A DNA stretch of 10,000 nucleotides from Rheinheimera sp. (GCF_020217005.1 NZ_JAIWOI010000350.1:1-10000); one strand, 5' to 3'. Shown: positions 1 to 7,158, counted from the stretch's first letter. Notes: generated from the letters alone by a model not told the origin. Numbers and translations: made by a program.

Positions 1-1
1 T

Positions 2-397
2 GGTGTTGGAGTGCCGCAGGACTGGGCGACTCACGGCTTAGGTCATCAGCTAACTGCTTTATATGGCTTAGATCATGCTCAAACTTTGGCCATAGTGCTG
101 CCGGCCTTAATGCAGCAACAACGTGCAACCAAGCGTGAAAAGTTATTACAGTACGCCAGTAGAGTCTGGGGTTTACAGCAGCAGGACCCTGAGCGTCAGA
201 TTGATGAAGCCATAAGTCATACCAGAGCCTTTTTTGAGCAAATGGGTGTACCAACCCGTCTCACCGCTTATGGTTTACCAGCCTCTTCAGTGGATGAGCT
301 GATGGCCAAAGTGATGAGTCAGGGCATGGACAAGCTGGGTGAGCACGGCGATATCGACTACAGTGTTAGCCGGGCTATATTTACCGCAGCGGTTTAA
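2..397 (+). CDS. yqhD: YqhD-type iron/zinc-dependent alcohol dehydrogenase (NADPH aldehyde reductase), C-terminal part, 5' end outside window
   Basis: The open frame enters from the left edge, so the GTG at 11 is not a start; 131 codons of the C-terminal helical domain remain, against about 387 aa for the full protein. Family role: soluble cytoplasmic NADPH-dependent reduction of short-chain and lipid-peroxidation aldehydes to alcohols. The metal-site signature of group III (iron-containing) alcohol dehydrogenases is visible near the left edge: a THGLGH block and a GLDHAQTLA block. The histidines at local residues 11 and 25 are 14 apart, as the two metal-ligand histidines are in YqhD and FucO, with a further conserved His at residue 15. 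The stretches LLQYASRVW and FFEQMGVPT also match E. coli YqhD as I remember it. The N-terminal nucleotide-binding domain and the other metal ligands lie outside the window. It ends 85 nt before dapB with no clear terminator. Another member of the family is possible, but YqhD is the best fit. Confidence 0.88.
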   Translation, partial: GVGVPQDWATHGLGHQLTALYGLDHAQTLAIVLPALMQQQRATKREKLLQYASRVWGLQQQDPERQIDEAISHTRAFFEQMGVPTRLTAYGLPASSVDELMAKVMSQGMDKLGEHGDIDYSVSRAIFTAAV

Positions 398-417
398 AAG
401 AGCAGGGCAGTTTGGGG

Positions 418-446
418 TTGCATATCCATCCAGACTGCCGTTTAAT
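418..446 (+). promoter_or_regulatory. Candidate sigma70 promoter for dapB
   Basis: A TTGCAT hexamer at 418-423 (3 of 6 to TTGACA) and TTTAAT at 441-446 (5 of 6 to TATAAT) are separated by 17 nt. Transcription would begin near 453, giving dapB a leader of about 30 nt. The -35 match is poor. The call rests mainly on the -10 and on dapB needing its own promoter after an unrelated gene; read-through from the upstream reductase is an alternative. Confidence 0.33.
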
Positions 447-482
447 AGCGCCCGAATCAAAACAGCCACGCAGGAAGAACAG

Positions 483-1292
483 ATGAGTACAGTAGGTATT
501 TTAGGTGCCAATGGCCGTATGGGCAGAGCTTTGGTCAGTGTAGCGAAAGAGCACCAATTGCCTATTACTGCCGCTACTGTGCGAGCTGGTTCCGATTTAA
601 CCGGCATGGATGCAGGTGAGCTGGCTGGGTGTGGCAGACTGGATCTGCCTTTTATTGAAACTTCCGCTGCTGCTTTGACTTCTGCTGATATCTGGATTGA
701 TTTCACTATGCCAGAAGCTATGCTTGTGCATTTGGATTTGGCGGTGCAGGCAAAAAAGGCAATGGTGATCGGTGTGACAGGGTTAACTGATCAGCAATAT
801 GCCGCAGTACAACAGGCGGCCAAACATATTCCCATCGTCTGGGCACCTAATATGAGTGTAGGTGTGAACTTATTACTGCATCTGGTACAAACCGCTGCCA
901 AGGTGATGGGCCAGACGGCTGATATTGAAATTATTGAAGCACACCACAGATTCAAAAAAGATTCTCCATCAGGTACAGCCATGGCTATAGGTCATCAAAT
1001 TGCCAAAGCCTTGGATCGCAACCTTGCAGAAGTTGCAGTGTATGGCCGGGAAGGCATCACAGGTGAGCGTGATCACAAGACTATTGGCTTTGCCACCGTC
1101 AGAGGTGGTGACATTATAGGTGATCACACCGCACTCTTTGCTGATTTGGGGGAACGGTTGGAAATTACCCACAAAGCATCCAGCCGCAGTACTTTTGCAC
1201 AAGGCGCATGGCGCGCCGCGCTTTGGTTGCAAAATAAACAGCCAGGACTTTATTCTATGCAACAAGTGCTGGGTTTAGCCGACTTAGCTTAA
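483..1292 (+). CDS. dapB: 4-hydroxy-tetrahydrodipicolinate reductase
   Basis: DapB reduces 4-hydroxy-tetrahydrodipicolinate to tetrahydrodipicolinate with NAD(P)H in the cytoplasm, a step leading to meso-diaminopimelate (cell wall) and lysine. The 269-aa protein is close to the E. coli length of 273. A Rossmann nucleotide-binding motif [11 protein letters not shown] lies at residues 5-15, GVTGLT at 97-102 and NMSVGVNLL at 123-131. The active-site block [15 protein letters not shown] at 152-166 supplies His154 and His155, Lys158 (equivalent to E. coli Lys163) and the substrate-binding SGT. The ATG at 483 is chosen because AGGAAG at 472-477 sits 5 nt upstream and the protein then starts just before the Rossmann strand. 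The frame is open upstream to 339, but that extension would overlap the reductase gene. The gene stands between a YqhD-like gene and carAB. No GC-rich terminator follows. Confidence 0.97.
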   Translation: MSTVGILGANGRMGRALVSVAKEHQLPITAATVRAGSDLTGMDAGELAGCGRLDLPFIETSAAALTSADIWIDFTMPEAMLVHLDLAVQAKKAMVIGVTGLTDQQYAAVQQAAKHIPIVWAPNMSVGVNLLLHLVQTAAKVMGQTADIEIIEAHHRFKKDSPSGTAMAIGHQIAKALDRNLAEVAVYGREGITGERDHKTIGFATVRGGDIIGDHTALFADLGERLEITHKASSRSTFAQGAWRAALWLQNKQPGLYSMQQVLGLADLA

Positions 1293-1308
1293 CTTTTTGA
1301 GCAATATG

Positions 1309-1342
1309 TTATAAAAATGCGATCAAAGGGTCATTTTTATAA
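1309..1342. repeat. Perfect 11-bp AT-rich inverted repeat upstream of the carAB promoter
   Basis: TTATAAAAATG (1309-1319) and CATTTTTATAA (1332-1342) are exact reverse complements around a 12-nt centre (1320-1331). The arms contain one G:C pair each and no U-tract follows on either strand, so a rho-independent terminator for dapB is unlikely. It lies about 52 to 85 bp upstream of the predicted carAB start, a usual place for an operator or an architectural site. No known regulator consensus is recognised in it. Confidence 0.6.
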
Positions 1343-1358
1343 AATATCAAAAAAGAGT

Positions 1359-1387
1359 TAGACCAAATAGCTCAAATCGCCTAGAAT
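1359..1387 (+). promoter_or_regulatory. Probable carAB promoter (sigma70-like) with GTTTGC start region
   Basis: TAGACC at 1359-1364 (4 of 6 to TTGACA), a 17-nt spacer, and TAGAAT at 1382-1387 (5 of 6 to TATAAT). Counting seven bases past the -10 puts the start on G1394, so the transcript would begin GUUUGC. From memory, that is the initially transcribed sequence of E. coli carP1, where a high UTP pool causes RNA polymerase to slip on the U run and abort. The leader to carA would be 95 nt. The hexamers are seen; the start site and control by UTP are inferred. Confidence 0.55.
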
Positions 1388-1393
1388 AGTCAG

Positions 1394-1409
1394 GTTTGCC
1401 CAAGCAAAC
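1394..1409 (+). other. Short perfect hairpin at the predicted 5' end of the carAB transcript
   Basis: GTTTGC (1394-1399) and GCAAAC (1404-1409) are exact reverse complements with a CCAA loop. If transcription starts at G1394, the mRNA carries this 6-bp hairpin at its extreme 5' end. Such a structure could protect the transcript from 5' pyrophosphate removal or affect early elongation. The half-sites resemble PurR half-sites but are in the wrong order for a PurR operator. Confidence 0.4.
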
Positions 1410-1431
1410 ATGGATTCAAAAATTCTGGGTC

Positions 1432-1469
1432 AAAACGGGTGGTGAACTATGATGTTTTTCCCCCGTTTT
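1432..1469 (+). promoter_or_regulatory. Leader inverted repeat before carA, possible attenuator-like or translation-control hairpin
   Basis: AAAACGGG (1432-1439) and CCCGTTTT (1462-1469) are exact reverse complements around a 22-nt loop; the core is five pairs with four G:C. U-rich sequence follows (UUUUCUGCUGUUU), which gives it a loose resemblance to a terminator. The loop contains the start codon of the small leader ORF. The long loop and short stem make it weak thermodynamically, so a chance repeat is possible. Confidence 0.3.
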
Positions 1470-1496
1470 CTGCTGTTTGGAGGTTATTTTGACTAA
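1449..1496 (+). CDS. Putative 15-aa pyrimidine-rich leader peptide overlapping the carA start
   Basis: An ATG at 1449 opens 15 codons encoding [15 protein letters not shown] and stops at TAA 1494-1496, eight nucleotides inside carA in another frame. GGTGG at 1438-1442 is a plausible ribosome site with 6-nt spacing. The codons after the two ATGs are mostly U and C (UUU UUC CCC CGU UUU CUG CUG UUU), recalling the U-rich pausing region of the E. coli pyrBI leader, which as I remember also encodes a run of Phe followed by Pro. It contains the carA ribosome site, so ribosomes translating it would affect carA initiation. It is short enough to arise by chance, and I know of no named carAB leader peptide of this sequence. 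Confidence 0.3.
   Translation: MMFFPRFLLFGGYFD
1479..1483 (+). promoter_or_regulatory. Ribosome binding site that fixes the UUG start of carA
   Basis: GGAGG ends 5 nt before the TTG at 1489. An alternative TTG at 1477 overlaps this motif and has no site of its own, so the start at 1489 is preferred. It also aligns with the N-terminus of E. coli CarA. Confidence 0.85.
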
Positions 1497-2619
1497 GTCC
1501 GCCCTGCTCGTACTGGAAGACGGCACCGTATTTCGCGGTACAGCCATTGGCGCTGAAGGTATTTCTGTTGGAGAGGTGGTTTTTAATACCTCGATGACCG
1601 GGTATCAGGAAATCCTTACGGATCCTTCCTATGCTGAACAAATCGTCACTCTGACATATCCTCATATTGGAAATACCGGCACAAACGATGAGGATGAGGA
1701 ATCCGATAAAATCTGGGCTAAAGGCCTTGTTATCCGTGACCTTCCTTTATTAGCCAGTAATTTCCGTAACCAAGCCTCCCTTAGTCAATATCTCAGTTCC
1801 CGTAATATTCTAGGCATAGCCGACATCGATACCCGTAAGCTCACCCGTATTCTGCGCGAAAAAGGTGCACAAAACGGCTGTTTGATGGCCGGTGATGACT
1901 TAGATGAAAACAAAGCCTTAGAACTGGCCCGTGCTTTCCCTGGTTTATCTGGTATGGATTTAGCCAAAGAAGTTTCGGTAAAAGAGTCCTACCAATGGAC
2001 TGAAGGCAGCTGGTCTTTAGGTCAGGGTTTTGCGAAACCAGATAATTCAGCCTTTCATGTGGTTGCCTACGATTTTGGTGTGAAACGTAATATTTTGCGT
2101 ATGTTGGCCGACCGTGGTTGTCGTTTAACTGTAGTTCCGGCTCAAACTCCTGCTGAACAGGTGTTAGCGCTAAACCCTGATGGTATTTTCTTATCCAATG
2201 GCCCTGGTGATCCGGCGCCTTGTGATTACGCTATTAAAGCTATTGAGACTTTCCTGACTACTGATATCCCTGTTTTTGGTATCTGTTTAGGTCACCAGCT
2301 ACTGGCGTTGGCTAGTGGTGCCAAGACCATCAAAATGACAGTGGGTCACCATGGTGGTAACCATCCGGTGAAAAATCTGGATACTAACAAAGTGCTTATT
2401 ACAGCGCAGAACCATGGTTTTGCTGTAGAAGAGGCCACCTTACCTGCCAATTTACGCGCTACTCACAAATCATTGTTTGACGGTACTTTGCAGGGCATTC
2501 ACCGCACTGACAAACCAGCGTTCAGCTTCCAGGGCCACCCTGAAGCCAGCCCTGGTCCACACGAAGCCAGTGAATTGTTTGACCACTTTATCGAATTGAT
2601 GCAACAGCGTCAGGCTTAA
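1489..2619 (+). CDS. carA: Carbamoyl-phosphate synthase small (glutaminase) subunit
   Basis: CarA hydrolyses glutamine and passes ammonia through a tunnel to CarB for carbamoyl phosphate synthesis, serving both arginine and pyrimidine pathways in the cytoplasm. The 376 aa compare with 382 in E. coli. The N-terminal small domain (about 1-150) includes LVLEDGTVF and the block [11 protein letters not shown]. The class I glutamine amidotransferase domain runs from about residue 191 to the end. Catalytic Cys266 lies in GICLGHQ, and His350 and Glu352 lie in [11 protein letters not shown], completing the triad. The start is UUG, as reported for E. coli carA, supported by GGAGG 5 nt upstream. The gene is 27 nt from carB and surely co-transcribed. 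Control probably acts at the promoter near 1359-1399 and perhaps through the leader structures; no convincing ArgR or PurR box was found. Confidence 0.98.
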   Translation: MTKSALLVLEDGTVFRGTAIGAEGISVGEVVFNTSMTGYQEILTDPSYAEQIVTLTYPHIGNTGTNDEDEESDKIWAKGLVIRDLPLLASNFRNQASLSQYLSSRNILGIADIDTRKLTRILREKGAQNGCLMAGDDLDENKALELARAFPGLSGMDLAKEVSVKESYQWTEGSWSLGQGFAKPDNSAFHVVAYDFGVKRNILRMLADRGCRLTVVPAQTPAEQVLALNPDGIFLSNGPGDPAPCDYAIKAIETFLTTDIPVFGICLGHQLLALASGAKTIKMTVGHHGGNHPVKNLDTNKVLITAQNHGFAVEEATLPANLRATHKSLFDGTLQGIHRTDKPAFSFQGHPEASPGPHEASELFDHFIELMQQRQA

Positions 2620-2646
2620 TTGAGATAAGAGAGACAGAGAATAGCT

Positions 2647-5600
2647 ATGCCAAAACGTACCGATCTTAAAAGTATTCTTATCCTCGGCGCCGGTCCTATT
2701 GTGATTGGTCAGGCCTGTGAGTTCGATTATTCAGGGGCTCAAGCCTGTAAAGCATTAAAAGAAGAGGGTTACCGTGTCATTCTGGTGAACTCTAACCCTG
2801 CCACTATTATGACTGACCCGGAAATGGCCGATGCGACTTACATCGAGCCAATCCACTGGCAAGTGGTGGAAAAAATCATCGAAAAAGAACGTCCTTGTGC
2901 GGTGTTACCGACCATGGGTGGTCAAACCGCATTAAACTGTGCGCTGGATTTAGAGCGTCATGGTGTGCTGGCAAAATACAATGTTGAAATGATTGGCGCG
3001 ACCGCTGATGCCATCGATAAAGCAGAGGACCGCAGCCGTTTTGACAAAGCCATGCGTTCCATTGGCCTGGCTTGCCCACGCGCAGGTCTGGCTCATTCGA
3101 TGGAAGAAGCCTACGAAGTGCTGGAAAAAATTGGTTTTCCATGCATCATTCGTCCGTCATTCACTATGGGTGGTTCTGGTGGCGGTATTGCTTACAACCG
3201 CGAAGAATTTGAAGAAATCTGTACCCGTGGTCTGGATCTGTCGCCAACCAAAGAGCTGCTGATTGATGAGTCTCTGATCGGTTGGAAAGAATACGAGATG
3301 GAAGTGGTGCGTGACAAAAACGACAACTGCATCATCGTCTGTTCTATCGAAAACTTCGACCCAATGGGTGTGCATACAGGTGACTCAATCACTGTTGCCC
3401 CGGCTCAGACCTTAACGGATAAAGAATACCAAATCATGCGTAACGCCTCTTTGGCGGTGTTGCGTGAAATTGGTGTGGAAACCGGCGGTTCAAACGTGCA
3501 GTTTGGTATTAACCCAGAAGACGGCCGTATGGTCATCATCGAGATGAACCCTCGCGTATCACGTTCTTCAGCCTTAGCTTCTAAAGCTACGGGTTTCCCT
3601 ATTGCTAAAGTAGCTGCCAAACTGGCTTGTGGTTACACACTGGATGAACTGGCCAACGATATCACTGGCGGTAAAACTCCTGCGTCGTTTGAACCAAGCA
3701 TCGACTATGTAGTGACTAAAGTACCACGTTTTAACTTCGAAAAATTTGCTGGTGCCAATGACCGCTTAACCACTCAGATGAAGTCTGTAGGTGAAGTGAT
3801 GGCGATTGGCCGTAACCAACAAGAATCGCTGCAAAAAGCTTTACGTGGTCTGGAAATTGGTGTTTGTGGTTTAGACCCAATCATTGATATTCAGGCTCAG
3901 GAAGCCAAAGAGAAAATCATTCGTGAACTGCGTGAACCTGGCTCACACCGTATTTGGTATATAGCCGATGCGTTCCGCATGGGCATGAGCATGGATGAAA
4001 TCTATGCGTTGACCAAAATTGATCACTGGTTCCTGATCCAGATTGAAGATCTGCTGAAAGAAGAAGCTGCAGTGCAGGCAGCTGGTTTCGCCGGTTTAGA
4101 TGAAAAGCGCTTAAAAGTATTAAAACGCAAAGGTTTTGCGGATAAACGTCTGGCCGACTTGTTAGGTGTGGCAGAAGGCGAAGTACGTAAAAAACGTCAC
4201 AGTTTCGGTTTACACCCAGTGTACAAGCGGGTGGATACCTGTGCTGCTGAGTTTTCATCAAACACAGCTTATATGTACAGCACCTACGACGAAGAATGTG
4301 AAGCAGCACCAAGCAACCGTGACAAGATCATGATTATAGGTGGTGGTCCAAACCGTATAGGTCAGGGGATCGAGTTTGACTATTGCTGTGTACACGCTGC
4401 ACTAGCCTTACGTGAAGACGGTTACGAAACCATTATGGTCAACTGTAACCCAGAAACTGTATCTACAGACTATGACACTTCCGATCGTCTGTACTTTGAA
4501 TCTATTACGCTGGAAGACGTGCTGGAGATTGTCCGTAAAGAACAGCCAAAAGGCGTTATTGTTCAGTACGGCGGCCAGACCCCATTAAAATTAGCCCGTG
4601 CATTAGAAGCGAACGGAGTGCCAATTATTGGTACTTCACCCGATGCCATTGACCGCGCTGAAGACCGTGAACGTTTCCAGCAGGCGGTAGAACGTTTAGG
4701 TTTAAAACAGCCACAAAACGCTACAGTCACCAGTCTGGAAGAAGCTATTGCTAAAGCACCGGCCATTGGTTACCCAATGGTAGTACGTCCATCTTATGTA
4801 TTAGGTGGCCGCGCCATGGAAATTGTCTATGACGATCAGGACCTGCGCCGTTACATGACGGAAGCGGTCAGCGTATCGAACGATTCACCGGTACTGTTGG
4901 ACCGTTTCCTCGATGACGCTATCGAAGTGGATATCGACGCTATCTGTGATGGCAAAGAGGTCATTATTGGCGGCATTATGGAACACATTGAGCAAGCCGG
5001 TGTGCACTCTGGCGACTCGGCCTGTACTTTGCCTCCACACAGCTTATCTGCCGATGTGCAGGACAGAATGCGTGAGCAGGTGAAAAAGCTGGCGCTGGAA
5101 CTGGGTGTAGTAGGTTTAATGAACACACAGTTTGCGGTCAAAGATAACGAAATTTATCTGATTGAAGTGAATCCTCGAGCGGCCCGTACCGTACCTTTTG
5201 TTTCTAAAGCTACAGGTATGGCCGTGGCTAAAGTAGGTGCCCGTTGTATGGCTGGCCAATCTTTAGCATCACAAGGTATTACCAAAGAGATTATTCCACC
5301 TTATTTCTCAGTGAAAGAAGTGGTGATCCCTTTTAACAAATTCCCGGGTGTAGATCCTATTCTCGGACCTGAAATGCGCTCAACAGGTGAAGTGATGGGT
5401 GTAGGTGATACTTTTGCTGAAGCTTTTGCCAAAGCAGAGTTAGGCGCTGGTACAGTGATCCCAACAGGTGGCCGCGCTTTACTTTCAGTGCGTGACAGCG
5501 ATAAAGTGCGCGTTGTTGAATTAGCCAGAACTATGGTCGAGCTGGGTTTTGAACTCGACGCCACAGGTGGTACTGCCAAAGCTCTCGAAGCCGCAGGCAT

Positions 5601-5868
5601 TGCATGCCGCACTGTAAGTAAAGTATTTGAAGGCCGTCCGCATATTCTGGACCGCATCAAAAACGGTGAATACAGTTATATCGTCAACACCACAGAAGGC
5701 CGTCAAGCCATTGAAGACTCTAAAGTGTTACGTCGTGGCGCGCTGCAACATAAAGCCAACTATACCACAACTTTAAATGCGGCTTTTGCAACCTGTAAGG
5801 CGAATGCGGCTAATGCCTTTGCCACTGTTGCATCAGTGCAGGAATTACATAAGAGAGTAAACGGATGA
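2647..5868 (+). CDS. carB: Carbamoyl-phosphate synthase large subunit
   Basis: CarB makes carbamoyl phosphate from bicarbonate, two ATP and the ammonia supplied by CarA. It is 1073 aa, equal to E. coli. Two homologous ATP-grasp halves are visible: the carboxyphosphate half (about 1-400, opening [17 protein letters not shown]) and the carbamate half (about 553-932, opening [15 protein letters not shown]), joined by an oligomerisation region. Metal ligands Glu299 and Asn301 lie in IIEMNPR, and the matching pair Glu840 and Asn842 in LIEVNPR. The C-terminal allosteric domain (about 933-1073) keeps Thr973, Thr976, Lys992, Asn1014 and Thr1016, equivalent to the UMP/IMP-site residues of E. coli, and Tyr1039 and Thr1041 of the ornithine site. 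Inhibition by UMP and activation by ornithine and IMP are therefore likely. The ribosome site before the ATG is weak (purine-rich GAGAGACAGAG). The stop overlaps the greA start. Confidence 0.99.
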   Translation: MPKRTDLKSILILGAGPIVIGQACEFDYSGAQACKALKEEGYRVILVNSNPATIMTDPEMADATYIEPIHWQVVEKIIEKERPCAVLPTMGGQTALNCALDLERHGVLAKYNVEMIGATADAIDKAEDRSRFDKAMRSIGLACPRAGLAHSMEEAYEVLEKIGFPCIIRPSFTMGGSGGGIAYNREEFEEICTRGLDLSPTKELLIDESLIGWKEYEMEVVRDKNDNCIIVCSIENFDPMGVHTGDSITVAPAQTLTDKEYQIMRNASLAVLREIGVETGGSNVQFGINPEDGRMVIIEMNPRVSRSSALASKATGFPIAKVAAKLACGYTLDELANDITGGKTPASFEPSIDYVVTKVPRFNFEKFAGANDRLTTQMKSVGEVMAIGRNQQESLQKALRGLEIGVCGLDPIIDIQAQEAKEKIIRELREPGSHRIWYIADAFRMGMSMDEIYALTKIDHWFLIQIEDLLKEEAAVQAAGFAGLDEKRLKVLKRKGFADKRLADLLGVAEGEVRKKRHSFGLHPVYKRVDTCAAEFSSNTAYMYSTYDEECEAAPSNRDKIMIIGGGPNRIGQGIEFDYCCVHAALALREDGYETIMVNCNPETVSTDYDTSDRLYFESITLEDVLEIVRKEQPKGVIVQYGGQTPLKLARALEANGVPIIGTSPDAIDRAEDRERFQQAVERLGLKQPQNATVTSLEEAIAKAPAIGYPMVVRPSYVLGGRAMEIVYDDQDLRRYMTEAVSVSNDSPVLLDRFLDDAIEVDIDAICDGKEVIIGGIMEHIEQAGVHSGDSACTLPPHSLSADVQDRMREQVKKLALELGVVGLMNTQFAVKDNEIYLIEVNPRAARTVPFVSKATGMAVAKVGARCMAGQSLASQGITKEIIPPYFSVKEVVIPFNKFPGVDPILGPEMRSTGEVMGVGDTFAEAFAKAELGAGTVIPTGGRALLSVRDSDKVRVVELARTMVELGFELDATGGTAKALEAAGIACRTVSKVFEGRPHILDRIKNGEYSYIVNTTEGRQAIEDSKVLRRGALQHKANYTTTLNAAFATCKANAANAFATVASVQELHKRVNG

Positions 5869-6341
5869 GTCAAATCCCTATGACTGTTGAAGGCGCTCAA
5901 CGCTTGCGCGATGAGCTGCATGAGCTGAAGACAGTGAGGCGCCCGGCTATTATTCAAGCTATAGCTGAGGCGCGTGAGCATGGTGATTTAAAAGAGAATG
6001 CGGAGTATCACGCAGCCCGTGAACAGCAGGGTTTTTGTGAAGGCCGCATTCAGGATATCGAAGCTAAATTATCCAATGCACAGATCATCGATATCACTAA
6101 ACTGCCAAATAACGGCAAAGTAATTTTTGGTGCCACTGTGACTATCCTGAACCTGGATACGGACGAAGAAGTGACCTACCGCATAGTGGGTGACGATGAA
6201 GCTGATATTAAGAATTTCAGGATTTCGGTGAATTCGCCTATAGCCCGTGGTTTAATTGGCAAAGAAGAAGAAGATGTGGTGACTATCAATACTCCGGCCG
6301 GAATGGTGGAGTTTGAAATCACTCAAGTGCAGTATTTATAA
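5865..6341 (+). CDS. greA: Transcription elongation factor GreA
   Basis: GreA enters the secondary channel of RNA polymerase and stimulates cleavage of the RNA 3' end in backtracked complexes. The 158 aa equal the E. coli length. The N-terminal antiparallel coiled coil (about 1-75) contains the block [20 protein letters not shown], with the acidic tip residues Asp41 and Glu44 that coordinate the catalytic magnesium. The C-terminal FKBP-like domain (about 80-158) includes GDDEAD and [11 protein letters not shown]. The ATG overlaps the carB stop in ATGA, which points to translational coupling. Purine-rich sequence inside the end of carB (AAGAGAG) can act as its ribosome site. It is the last gene before a strong hairpin. 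Confidence 0.98.
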   Translation: MSQIPMTVEGAQRLRDELHELKTVRRPAIIQAIAEAREHGDLKENAEYHAAREQQGFCEGRIQDIEAKLSNAQIIDITKLPNNGKVIFGATVTILNLDTDEEVTYRIVGDDEADIKNFRISVNSPIARGLIGKEEEDVVTINTPAGMVEFEITQVQYL

Positions 6342-6353
6342 CCTGCTCTGGTG

Positions 6354-6380
6354 AAGAAGGCGGCCTTGGCCGCCTTCTTT
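6354..6380 (+). terminator. Rho-independent terminator after greA
   Basis: AAGAAGGCGGCC (6354-6365) and GGCCGCCTTCTT (6368-6379) form a perfect 12-bp, GC-rich inverted repeat. The 2-nt loop would open to a CTTG tetraloop with 11 pairs. The following T-run is short because most U residues lie in the stem base (CUUCUUU). It lies 12 nt after the greA stop. The symmetry may also stop antisense transcription arriving from yhbY. Confidence 0.85.
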
Positions 6381-6399
6381 ATCTCCGGGATACAGTGAA

Positions 6400-6810
6400 A
6401 TGCAAAGAGGTCAAACAAAAGCTTATCAACTCCAACTGCTCGACCAGGTGCTTTGGGTGCGGGTCTTTGGTGTATCTACTGTATTGGGTACTGAAGAGTA
6501 CATCAGAGATTTCCGTGCTATGGTTGCACCAATACTGAATCAGCCTTGGGCGGTAGTTTTGGACATCAGGCAGTGGCAGGCCAGTCCAGCCCAATCACTT
6601 GAATTGCTAAAACAGAACTCAATCTGGGCATTTGCGCAGAATCTACATCATGTAGAGTTGCTATTGCCTGTGGATGAAATGCTCACCTGGCAGTATTTAA
6701 AAGCGACCGAAGTGGAAAAGCCCACTTATCTGACAAAACATATTGCAGAAGATGAAGAATCGGCCCGCTTATTTTTGCAGGCCGCTGGTTACTTAAAAGG
6801 CGCAGATTAG
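6400..6810 (+). CDS. Small conserved-looking protein with STAS/SpoIIAA-like pattern, function unknown
   Basis: I do not recognise a characterised family. The 136-aa protein has no signal peptide or membrane segment and should be cytoplasmic. The visible pattern is alternating: strand (about 9-23, YQLQLLDQVLWVRVF), helix (about 29-46), strand with a conserved-looking aspartate (WAVVLDIRQW, Asp55), helix (about 62-80), strand (HHVELLLP), and further helices. This order and the VVLDIR strand resemble STAS and SpoIIAA-like domains, which often act as adaptors or anti-anti-sigma factors; that link is inferred from the pattern alone. The ATG at 6400 begins 20 nt after the greA terminator, with a GGGA element at 6387-6390 as the best ribosome site. 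No promoter is visible in that gap, so read-through from greA or a promoter inside greA must serve it. Its stop overlaps that of yhbY on the opposite strand. Confidence 0.75.
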   Translation: MQRGQTKAYQLQLLDQVLWVRVFGVSTVLGTEEYIRDFRAMVAPILNQPWAVVLDIRQWQASPAQSLELLKQNSIWAFAQNLHHVELLLPVDEMLTWQYLKATEVEKPTYLTKHIAEDEESARLFLQAAGYLKGAD

Positions 6811-7103
6811 CCTTTTGGAATATGTAACTTTTTCTCTTTCGCAGCGCGGTAGATCACCAGAATATGGCCAATGACCTGCACTTTTTGTGCTTTAGCTTCG
6901 CGCACTATTGCGTCCATGATCGCGACTTTTTCTTCACGATCTATGCTTGGGACTTTTACTTTGATCAGTTCGTGATGCTCTAAAGCCAAATCAATTTCGG
7001 CCATTACGCCTTCGGTTAATCCATTGCCACCCAGCAAAATAGTAGGCTTTAACTCATGTGCTTTGGCTTTTAAAAACTGTTTTTGTTTATTACTAAGGTT
7101 CAT
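6807..7103 (-). CDS. yhbY: YhbY family RNA-binding protein (CRM domain), ribosome assembly factor
   Basis: YhbY is a small KH-like CRM-domain protein that associates with precursor 50S ribosomal particles. The 98 aa match the E. coli length (97), and the whole chain is a single CRM domain. The signature loop GGNG lies at residues 25-28 within LLGGNGLTEG; the block LALEHHELIKVKV and the end strand VQVIGHILVIYR are typical. The start ATG is the complement of 7101-7103. The ribosome site is weak (GGAAAA some 10 nt upstream). It is the only minus-strand gene here, facing the STAS-like gene with a 4-base stop overlap and diverging from rlmE across 84 nt. The pairing with a 23S rRNA methyltransferase gene fits a role on the large subunit. 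Confidence 0.96.
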   Translation of the reverse strand: MNLSNKQKQFLKAKAHELKPTILLGGNGLTEGVMAEIDLALEHHELIKVKVPSIDREEKVAIMDAIVREAKAQKVQVIGHILVIYRAAKEKKLHIPKG

Positions 7104-7129
7104 ATGTGTAGATTTTCCGTGTTGGAAAG

Positions 7130-7158
7130 CTTGAAATTACACTATTGTACCGCCATCT
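7130..7158 (+). promoter_or_regulatory. Probable sigma32 (heat-shock) promoter for rlmE-ftsH
   Basis: CTTGAAA at 7130-7136 is an exact match to the sigma32 -35 element. After 14 nt, CGCCATCT at 7151-7158 matches the -10 consensus CCCCATNT at all but one of its defined positions. Transcription would start near 7165, leaving about 23 nt before the rlmE ATG. In E. coli the same gene pair is part of the heat-shock regulon, which strengthens the call. An alternative sigma70 reading (TTGGAA, 15 nt, TATTGT) is weaker. Confidence 0.72.

Noticed and set aside
339..482. In-frame N-terminal extension of dapB starting at 339
   Set aside because: It would overlap the end of the reductase gene and add residues not found in DapB; the ATG at 483 has a good ribosome site and aligns with the family start.
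1394..1409. PurR operator suggested by GTTTGC and GCAAAC
   Set aside because: The PurR palindrome has GCAAAC before GTTTGC with no gap; here the order is reversed and a 4-nt loop intervenes.
1410..1432. ArgR box around GGATTCAAAAATTCTGG
   Set aside because: An ARG box needs TGAAT and ATTCA 4 nt apart facing each other. Here the elements read as direct GAAT repeats on the minus strand, with wrong order and spacing.
1425..1453. Second carAB promoter using TATGAT at 1448-1453, comparable to E. coli carP2
   Set aside because: The -10 is 5 of 6, but no acceptable -35 exists at 15-18 nt spacing, and the hexamer coincides with the leader ATGATG.
1477..1488. Upstream TTG start of carA
   Set aside because: It overlaps the GGAGG ribosome site of the downstream TTG and has no site of its own.
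2876..5706. Numerous open frames on the minus strand and in alternative frames across carB
   Set aside because: They lie wholly inside a highly conserved gene, have no family features or ribosome sites, and show the composition expected of codon shadows.
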